From Xestospongia bergquistia (Eukaryota; Porifera; Demospongiae; Haplosclerida; Petrosiidae), in assembly GCA_963965975.1 (NCBI GenBank), contig OZ014420.1, positions 5,234,001-5,298,000 of the forward strand: a stretch of DNA of 64,000 nt, given 5' to 3'. Of the stretch, positions 56,490-64,000 are shown in pieces. The translations under genes were made by a program, and so were the position numbers. The notes under the pieces are model-generated. The model did not search any database. It was not told the DNA's origin and was given only the letters and a program-made list of their open reading frames with translations. Every line of letters starts with the position of its first letter. The stretch's first letter is position 1.

Positions 56490-58257
56490 TAGTTTAATTA
56501 AGGTACATTATGATTGTGAACAAAATAGACAATTACTTCTCCCCTATGATTAATGTACTAAAGTTTTGTCACATACTCTTTATCACATGACTTATATCCA
56601 TTATTAAGGAGTAAAGTAATATCCTTTATTATTATTATTATCATTTTATAGGTACATCTCCAGCTGACTATACTTCATTTACAACTCAAGTTATATTTCC
56701 TAGTTCAGTCTCTTCAGATGAAACTAGTTGCACAAATGTTTCTACAATTCTTGATGACTTAATTCTAGAAGACGATGAAACATTTATTGTAGAAATAACT
56801 AGTGTTTATCCACCTGTTACTATAGGAAGTCCTTCATCTGTTATGTTGACTATTATTGACAATGAAAGTGAGTTATATTATTTCAAACAATATAATTAGT
56901 ATTTTTTATTATATATACAACATATAACTGTTAATATTATTACTAGGAATTTTGTATTAATTTTGATGATAAAAAGCTGTCTTTTTTAGTGGCTGAAGTC
57001 AACTTTGAAAATACAACATATACATTTATGGAAGGAGACAGTCAACCAATTTGTACTATAATAACAGATGTACCTAGTGGTGGAAGTGAAGTTAATGTTA
57101 CAGCAAGAGTATCATTAGTGGATGGATTAGCTAATGGTATGAAATTTAATTAACATTAGTTATGCCTTTTAATGCAAAGAATTAATACCATTTGATTTTT
57201 TTACTACATATATATAACTGGTCTAGTATAAGAATTGTTATATAATATTAAAACTATATGATGGCAGATTTCATAAAGGACTACATGTTACATTTCTTTT
57301 TGTAAGGTAATGATGTTACTCTCATCACAACTATGTTGACATTTCAAGAATCTATGATAGAAAATGGCACAAAATCTTGTGTTAATATTAATATAACAAA
57401 TGACATGATATTAGAAGATACTGAGAGCCTTCATTTAACTCTGTCAAATCCTTCACCTGCTAGTATTGTGTTTGGGCCAAATCCAACTGTGAGGATCATT
57501 GATGATGACAGTATGTTATTGTATAATACAAATGAATATATCTAATACATGGTGCTCGTGTTGTACATGTACAGGTGCTTGTGTTGTACATGTCAATATA
57601 TCATGCTAATAGTCACTAATAATGTAGATATTATTAACAAAAATACACATATCTATTATTTTGCAGTTGCTAGTTACTTTACCTTCACAAAGACCAAGTA
57701 TCTAGTTCAAGAAAATCAAGGGTCTTTACAGGTCTGTGTTTCAACACCCAACCTTCCACAAACTGCTCATCCTTTGGTTGAAATAACAATCATTAATGGC
57801 AGTGCTATAGGTTAGTTTACAGTGTAACATATATGTGATTCATATGTTAATGTGACTCTTAATTATACAGAGGGTATTGATTTCAGTAAGGACTCCACTA
57901 CTACCCTTACCTTTCAACATACATCAACAGCATGTACTAACTTTACAATTAACAATGATGGTATAACTGAAGGAGAGGAAGAATTTAAGTTAGTCTTGGA
58001 ATCAATCAGTTCTTCAGCTATTGTTAATGGACCTACCACTGAAGTTGATGTTGTTATCTATGATCCAGATGGTAAGTATTATATTTTAATGCTAATGACT
58101 AACATTTTATTGCTACATTATAGTGTGTTTTCCTTGCTCTGTTTGTACTGAAATACGTGTCTTACAAATATGCAGACTGCTTGCTTCAAAGGGTCGACGT
58201 TTGCCTCCCATTTGTCTTGCTCTTGAAGCAGAATATAGAGATGTTGGTGGTAATTAG
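51447..58257 (+). CDS. CX-H: secreted EGF and Calx-beta repeat protein
   Basis: Twelve exons: 51447-51870, 51917-52063, 52111-52293, 55625-55774, 55827-56036, 56103-56249, 56652-56867, 56990-57136, 57307-57510, 57667-57810, 57871-58071, 58124-58257; sum 2307 nt, 768 aa, open. Signal peptide 1-20; a unique N-terminal domain (to about 141) with CPLP and RTDCFNC; Cys-rich segment 142-190; EGF-like repeat ending CDCSATG..GINC by 251; Calx-beta repeats 252-371, 372-492, 493-609 and 610-724; Cys-rich tail CFPCSVC to 768. No membrane segment, so secreted; many N-glycosylation sequons. Every inner exon begins and ends in phase 1, which favours duplication of whole repeats. The 3.3-kb intron 3 may hide another exon (near 52460-52570). 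The role is probably Ca-dependent matrix or adhesion; the substrate or partner is unknown. Confidence 0.82.
52294..55624. other. Intron 3 of CX-H
   Basis: A Cys-rich stretch at about 52460-52570 follows an acceptor-like TTGTAG but leaves in the wrong phase to join exon 4. 54110-54180 has a GCGTAGCCAGGC scrap typical of hAT-like MITE ends. No other feature recognised; small open frames on the minus strand (52645-53867, 54991-55227) look like chance. Confidence 0.5.
56271..56487. repeat. (CA)n/(CAGACA)n microsatellite in CX-H intron 6
   Basis: About 215 bp of CA repeats with interspersed CAGACA in the first 120 bp, starting about 20 bp after the donor of exon 6 (GTAATA at 56250). The apparent HT- and CV-rich open frames here are artefacts of the repeat. 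Confidence 0.9.
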
Positions 58258-58389
58258 TTCAAATTAAAACTAACTGATCATCATTTGTTGTCTGCAGTAA
58301 TATGTAATACAAAATAAAGTAATGATAAGGCAATATTTTTTAATTTCATCATTCATTTAATCATAATTTTCTGTTACAATTTAAGATCT

Positions 58390-58830
58390 GGTGAAATTTT
58401 AGAAGTTTCAATGCTGTCTTAAATAGTGTTATTGTATCATGGACTCACATAGTATCATCGGCGGCTGCAGGCCCGGGCATACAGGGGCAATGACTGGGTT
58501 GACTCGACCAAGCAATTCTAAATAATGTCCTGCACAGTCTTCTATATAATCAAGCTGGTATCAATATTCAGTAGAGAGATTGCGTTTTTCGCGTATTTGA
58601 CATTAATAAACGTGACCACACCCCAACATTGACCACACCCCTTTTTCTGCCCGGGTGGAGTTACAGTTCTGCAGCCGCCTATGCATAGTATAGTATGTAG
58701 TCATTGGCTTATAAATGCTATGTATGCCATAAATGTAAATGCTATATAATGTTATTTATATTACTTTAAAGTTATGTTTTCAATTGCAGTCGTTAGGATC
58801 TAATGGTAACTGATTGTAAATAGTTATGAT
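58390..58830. repeat. Direct repeat, copy 1 (pairs with 63531-63735)
   Basis: Apart from the MITE at 58456-58683, this stretch matches 63531-63735, the region after the PC-F gene. With the relic at 58830-59060 it marks an old duplication of the 3' end of a PC-F-like gene. Confidence 0.7.
58456..58683. mobile_element. 228-bp hAT-type MITE with 8-bp target duplication
   Basis: Inverted ends of 15 bp, CATCGGCGGCTGCAG and (reversed) CATAGGCGGCTGCAG. It is flanked by an exact 8-bp direct repeat CATAGTAT (58448-58455, 58684-58691). The paralogous stretch at about 63588-63600 is the empty site. More GC-rich than its surroundings; no open frame. An 8-bp duplication fits the hAT superfamily. Confidence 0.8.
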
Positions 58831-59060
58831 ATAGCTACAGCAATGGATGTGGTAATGCTTATTATCAAAATGCCACTACAATAATTAAATGTATATGTAC
58901 CTGTTCTCCAGGTGAATGTATTATAGAGGATACATGTGTGTATTTTATAATGGGTCTTGTCTTCAAACTATTACAATTATGTTGGTTGACTTTAAAGGAA
59001 ATTATTATAGCAGTAGTACCTTCAATACTGGGCATTATGTATTATATCTATGTTGTATTT
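58830..59060 (+). pseudogene. PC-F-type Cys-rich/TM relic
   Basis: Matches the end of PC-F exon 12 (about 62830-63070): the codons for the CSPG(A/E)CIIE(G/D)TCV block and the start of the membrane segment are readable but with frameshifts and stops. Nothing upstream of it is PC-like, so it is a 3' relic just before the PC-F gene. Confidence 0.75.
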
Positions 59061-59152
59061 TTGAAATAGCTGAAATAGCTTTTCCAAGGGATTTTCCCAG
59101 CTAGACTGTGTTGGATAGGCGGAGCTGCATTTAAGGGTGGGGCAAAACTAAA

Positions 59153-62100
59153 ATGACTTTACTTACTTTGACTTTGTTATTATTGTACCTTGAAATCGGA
59201 GTACGTGCAGGATATCACTCTAGTTGGCTTATAAAGATAGCACCTGCCAATCAAGCAAGTGCTGTTTTTTATGCTGATTCTTTAGCGCAACAAAACGGAC
59301 TGGTCAACGTAGGCCAGGTGAGTACAGCGATCTCGTTGCAATGAGTAACTATATTTTATTGAGAAACTAGTACACAAAATCTTGTCTATTATTTTAAACA
59401 TGAAAGAATATATTAAATGTACTGTCTGTCAGCTAATCCTGCTCACTCTCAGATACTTGTTCCTTTGAAGAGGTGTGTACTCAGACTATACCCTCAGTTA
59501 TCAATAGATTAAGTTTGTTCTTTAGATTTTAGTCATTCATTTAGTGTTGTTTTTCATATTTTAAGAGGGCCTGTTTGTGGCACGTTTAAAAATCCTATGA
59601 TAATGCACACAAGTACATTAATGATTTATCATTCTTTTTTCAGGTAGGACAATTAAAAAATGTCTTCCAATTTAAATATCCTCAAGGGAAAAGACATTCT
59701 TATCCTAACATTACAGCATCTTTACAGAATGGAAGCCAGGTTCATATAGAACAACACTACAATAGAGTCTTTATATGTTGTATTAGGTAGTGTATGTGGA
59801 ACAAGAGCAATCTCTGAATCATGTTAAGAGAAACTTTTCTCTTCCTTCTGATCCTTACTGGCAATATCAATGGCCATGGGTAAAACTAAATTTTCAATAT
59901 ATACATGTATAATCCATAGTGTGATCAAGGTTTTATAGCATTCCTTGAAATTCTTTGTTATAGTATTGAGAGGATGAATGAATCACATGACTATAACTAT
60001 AGTTTATAGTGTAATAATATTTCATGACACATTCAATGATATCATATACTCTATATCACACTGTATCCAGTAATATAGCAATATTGCCTTAGTACAACAC
60101 AGGTCAAAGTGGAGGACCATCTGACTATGATATTAATGTAGTACCAGTTTGGATTGAAGGAGTCTCTGGAGCTAATACTACTGTCTTAGTTATTGATGAC
60201 GGTAAAGATATATTCATGCAATCCTATTTTTATTTATTCCATATATAGGCATACAAACTAATCATCCTGACCTCCAAGACAACATTGTAAGAGGTCTACT
60301 TCAAATATTATTAGAAAAAAAATTTTGTGATGTTGCCTTTAGTTTATGTAATATATCCCTCACATTGAGGAATTTATAGTATAGGTTCATTTTTAACACA
60401 ATTAAATGATCCTTGTCTCGTGTAATATCAATTAGTCAATGACCTCTTCTTTTAGGATCTATCACTATGTTATAGTGTTATAAGAGATAATAATGATATC
60501 TCAGCTATTTCTTCATTTAAAGATTTTGGACATGGTACGTCATGTGCTGGAGAGATTGCTATGATTAGAGATAATGGTGTTTGTGGAGCTGGTGTAGCTT
60601 TTAATACCAGAATAGGAGGTCAGTTATACATGTATGGAATGAGAATATTAAAAGAAGTGATTTTGTGGTTATCTTGAATTCAATGTTTTCTTAGAAAAAG
60701 TTTACAAACAGTGGAGTATTTAGAAAGACTAGTATATTTAAATATGTTAGAAGGTCTTCTAATTCTCTATAACCATTAAATCTAACATTACTATAATGTC
60801 TACTGTTAATCATGTGATTTACTCTTAAAGAGAATGTGCATATCATAGCTCTAACATTTTTGTAATAGTGTCTGTATAAACATTGAAAAACAGCAAAGCA
60901 TTAATTAGTCTTTGTTCTTTGTAATTACCATTTTAGGTTTTCAAGTTGATTTTAGTGATTTCTTACCAAGCTATGAAGTGAAAGCATTTGGTTTTCGTTC
61001 TGATGTTATTCAAGTGTACAGTAATAGTTGGGGTCCTAATGATGATGGATTTGTTGTACGGGGGCCAGGTCAATTTTCATATGAGGCTCTCTATGAGGGA
61101 ATAACTAATGTGAGTTTATATTACATTGTCTTAAGAATAAATTGTGTTCTTGTTTTCAATGATTGCTTATATCAATATTTCTTATACCTTCCAGGGACGT
61201 AATGGTAATGGATCAATTTATATCTTCTCTTCTGGTAATGGAGGCCATTATGGAGACTCATGTGCTGCAGATGGCTATACATCTAGTATATACACAATAG
61301 CTGTAGGATCAGCTAATCAGTTAGGAGAACAAGCCTTCTATGATGAAGATTGTTCTGCTAAAATGACTGTCACTTATAGCTATAACAGTTTTAATGCAAG
61401 TAATCAAGTTGTAAGTACCTTATAGTGTAAACCACATAAAATATAATATTTTATAGGCAACTACATTTCCAAGTAGTGAGTGTGTAAGAAATTTTACTGG
61501 TACAAGTGCATCAGCTCCACTAGTAGCTGGAGTCATTCTATTAGCTCTTGAAGTCAAGTGAGTTCAGTTACAGGATATATTAGCATTTTCTATTATCTTA
61601 TTTATAGTCCTGACTTGTCTTGGCGTGATGTACAATACCTTATTGCCTATACTTCTAAGACAGCTAACTTAGAAGGAGAGTTTGTAACTAATGGTGCTGG
61701 TCTTAAAGTTAGTAATCAGTTTGGATTTGGAGCTATTGATGCTGAGGCTTTAGTAACAAGAGCTAGATACTGGACACCTGTAGGAGAGGTAGTAAATATT
61801 ACGGAACCTATAATGTGAGTATATTTTATTGTCAAGTTATTAGGATTTTAGTGTATATTTACAATGTTTGTTTCACAATATTACAAACTCAAGACAAGTG
61901 ATTTTTTATAATAGATGTATATATGTCCCTATTATTACAAAACATTTTACAATGCTACATTTTACTGTTGTATTTTTGTCTTCAATAGAGGTGGACCTTC
62001 TCTGGTTATAACAAAGGGCAACCCTTATAAAGGAACAAGACCAATACTTTCTTGGAGTGGACGATACCTAGAACATGTGATATTGGAGGTGACCTTTGGG

Positions 62101-63196
62101 ATCATTACGGTAAGATGATTGTTATTTCAAGTTAACAAGATTTAAATGTAAAAATCATACTGTGATCATTTTGACTTGTTAATTGTTACAATAAAACTCT
62201 AAAATTGAAAAAGGTAAAGCCTTGAAACAGGATTAGTCACACCCATTGTTTTAACATTCATGATAGTGGTGAATGAAAAGCATTCATTGGTAGTTTACAA
62301 GTGCATGTAAAATTCATCATCTCTAATAGTAAAAACATATTTAAGTGAACATCGCCCAAAATATGATACATAGTCCAAAGCAAATATAAGAAACTGTTTG
62401 TCTTGATAACAAAAATAAATTGTAATATTTCTTGACTTTACATGTATTGATACTTACATAAAACATTGTTTTCTATTAGTCATCAACATGCTACAATGAA
62501 GATGATTATATAACAGACCAATCTGTCATCAATCATTCTGGTCCACGTCGTGGAGATACATCTATCGTTCTGTGTTCACCTCAAGGGACCTGTTCAACAC
62601 TTTTACCTGAGCGTCCTCGTGATTTTGTTAACTGTGTAGGATATCCTAAGAATTGGCCATTTATGAGTGTCCATTTCTGGGGAGAGAATCCAATAGGTAA
62701 TTGGACAGTTGAAATGAGTTTTGACAGTGATACAGGTGGTGCTAGTCTTGAGTCAATGAATCTAATTTTGTTTGCAGTACAAAGCAAACCAGGTGGTCAA
62801 TGTGACCCTGCTTGTGCCACACCCACTGGATGTAGCTATGGCAATGGTTCTCAATATTGTGATATATGCGGTAATGGTTATTATCGAAATGTCAGTACAA
62901 TGGAATGTGTACATAGCTGTTCTCCAGGTGCATGTATTATAGAGGGTACATGTGTATTTTATAATGGATCTTGTCCTCAAACTACCACAAGTGGGTTGAC
63001 TTCAAAGGATATTATTATTATAGCAGTAGTATCTTCGGTACTGGTCATTACATGTCTTGTGTTATTGTGTGTATGTGTAATACTGTGCTGTACTTGCTGT
63101 ACAAAAAAGAAGTATCATAGATTAACTCTTCAGAATGAAGTGGAGGAATCTTCTTATCAACCTTATGATGTTGTTAAGACCCCAGTTACTGTGTGA
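59153..63196 (+). CDS. PC-F: proprotein convertase, transmembrane type
   Basis: Twelve exons: 59153-59317, 59644-59739, 59787-59879, 60093-60201, 60249-60286, 60456-60618, 60937-61109, 61195-61410, 61457-61557, 61608-61814, 61989-62109, 62480-63196; sum 2199 nt, 732 aa, open. Signal peptide 1-19, prodomain ending NHVKR (residue 102), S8 domain with Asp153 (VIDDG), His193 (GHGTSCAG), Asn294 (SSGNGG) and Ser368 (GTSASAP), P domain with [10 protein letters not shown] and [10 protein letters not shown], one Cys-rich repeat 602-660, a transmembrane helix at about 672-701 and a 30-residue tail with YQPY and YDVV. An extra intron (62110-62479) splits the P domain, which is one exon in the other five. 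HVKR is the most furin-like activation site of the set but lacks Arg at P4. AAATAAAC at about 63343 may be its poly(A) signal. Confidence 0.88.
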
Positions 63197-63744
63197 CACA
63201 ATTTATTGTCATTACTTTAATTTTTTTTTCTCAATCTGTAATAGATAGTACTGAGTGCTTTTAAATTTTTTTTAAATTAAATTTTTAATCACTAAGTGGC
63301 CATGGGTGGGGTATATAGTGTAGTTGTCATGGAAATAAACTAATATGAAGAAAGATTGTTCAAGCAGTAACATTGAATCACAATCTCTTAAAAGAGTAGA
63401 AAGTAATAGTACTTGCCACTTAGTGGCATCCATATCAAATATAAAGACAAATACACTATAAACAAAATAACTTCGAATTTTAGCCTAAGACAGATTTAAT
63501 TACAACAAATAGGTCACATTCTAATGCTACCACATTTTAGAAATTTCAATGCTGTCTAACTAAATGGTGTTGTTGTATCATGAACTCATACAGTATAGTA
63601 TGTAGTCACTGGCTTATAGGCGCGATGTATGCCAGAGCAAAAAATTGGGGTCTCTCTATATAATGTTTATTACTTTAAAGTTATGTTTTCAATTGCAGTC
63701 ATTAAGATCTAATTGGTAACTGATTGTAAATAGTTAATTAACAT
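63197..63744. other. 3' flank of PC-F
   Basis: Contains the direct repeat copy 2 (63531-63735) matching 58390-58830. Short complementary pieces (CACTAAGTGGCCATGG near 63291, CCACTTAGTGGCAT near 63417) could be a small decayed inverted-repeat element. No gene seen. Confidence 0.5.
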
Positions 63745-64000
63745 AAGTTTCACAGGTGGTTTTAATCTCTTACTTCAACATGTTCCTCTGTTCCAACATA
63801 TCAAAGTTGCAAAGCTCCTTCTTCAGATTCCATCTAATACTTCTACAGGTCCCGATGGTATTTCAGCTCGTATGTTAAAAGAAACTGCCTACCCCATTTC
63901 ATCACCACTTCTACTTTAATCTTTCAATTAAGTCTGGTATCTTTCCTGATGACTGGAAAAACTCTCATATTATCCCAATACCAAAGCACTCTTCAGCTCC
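63745..64000 (+). pseudogene. Non-LTR reverse transcriptase fragment, runs off the window
   Basis: Plus frames read the start of a non-LTR RT: STGPDGISARMLKETAYP, then after a frameshift near 63915 SGIFPDDWKNSHIIPIPK. Both blocks are standard for the N-terminal part of RT in Jockey/CR1-like elements. The 5' end is cut at the repeat boundary (63740); the rest is outside the window. Confidence 0.75.

Noticed and set aside
56038-56497. Open frames over the CA/CAGACA repeat in CX-H
   Set aside because: Microsatellite artefacts; the exon ends at the GTAATA donor at 56250, and joining to 56652 keeps the Calx-beta frame.

Overview
This looks like animal nuclear DNA: AT-rich, with genes split into 9-12 short exons joined by GT-AG introns (down to about 60 bp), no operons, and dense in small transposon relics. 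The protein content (kexin/furin-like proprotein convertases, Calx-beta and EGF modules, THAP/SWIM/hAT/non-LTR relics) and the compact introns suggest an early-branching metazoan. A demosponge of the Amphimedon type is my best guess, from gene style only and not from any search.

The window is dominated by a cluster of S8 (kexin/furin-type) proprotein convertase (PC) genes. I rebuilt the exons by hand, and phases close in frame for all six large PC genes except for one nonsense codon. Plus strand: PC-A (3766-12740, nonsense codon in exon 9), PC-B (16474-21130, 762 aa), PC-C (27454-34390, 697 aa) and PC-F (59153-63196, 732 aa). Minus strand: PC-D (38489-34674, 802 aa) and PC-E (41944-38754, 742 aa). 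A, B and C are recent tandem copies. Each is followed by a convergent D-type gene, intact only after C; after A and B the D-type copy is a pseudogene sharing the same deletions, one of which removes the catalytic-Ser exon. More 5'- or internally deleted relics lie at 1-2132, 23462-24010 and 58830-59060. Between the divergent ends of PC-E and the next block is a small gene (42653-43197) that encodes only a signal peptide and a PC-like prodomain.

From 43380 to 58257 are two paralogous genes for secreted Calx-beta proteins. CX-G (43380-49465) has a signal peptide and four Calx-beta repeats, and carries a 1-bp frameshift. CX-H (51447-58257, 768 aa) has a signal peptide, a unique N-terminal domain, a Cys-rich/EGF region, four Calx-beta repeats and a Cys-rich tail, and is fully open. 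Their last nine exons and the introns between them are a roughly 2.6-kb duplication.

All full-length PCs have a signal peptide, prodomain, Asp/His/Asn/Ser catalytic domain and P domain. PC-B, C and D end in a hydrophobic tail with nothing after it (GPI-signal-like), as does the part of A beyond its stop; E and F have a transmembrane helix plus a short cytosolic tail with YxxPhi-type motifs. Working together, the cluster would provide surface-anchored processing proteases of diverging specificity beside secreted Ca-binding adhesion-type proteins; this link is an inference from proximity. The large introns and spacers hold CACTG-ended DNA transposons (one carrying a SAMD3-like gene), hAT-type MITEs, fold-back elements, and THAP, SWIM, hAT and reverse-transcriptase fragments.
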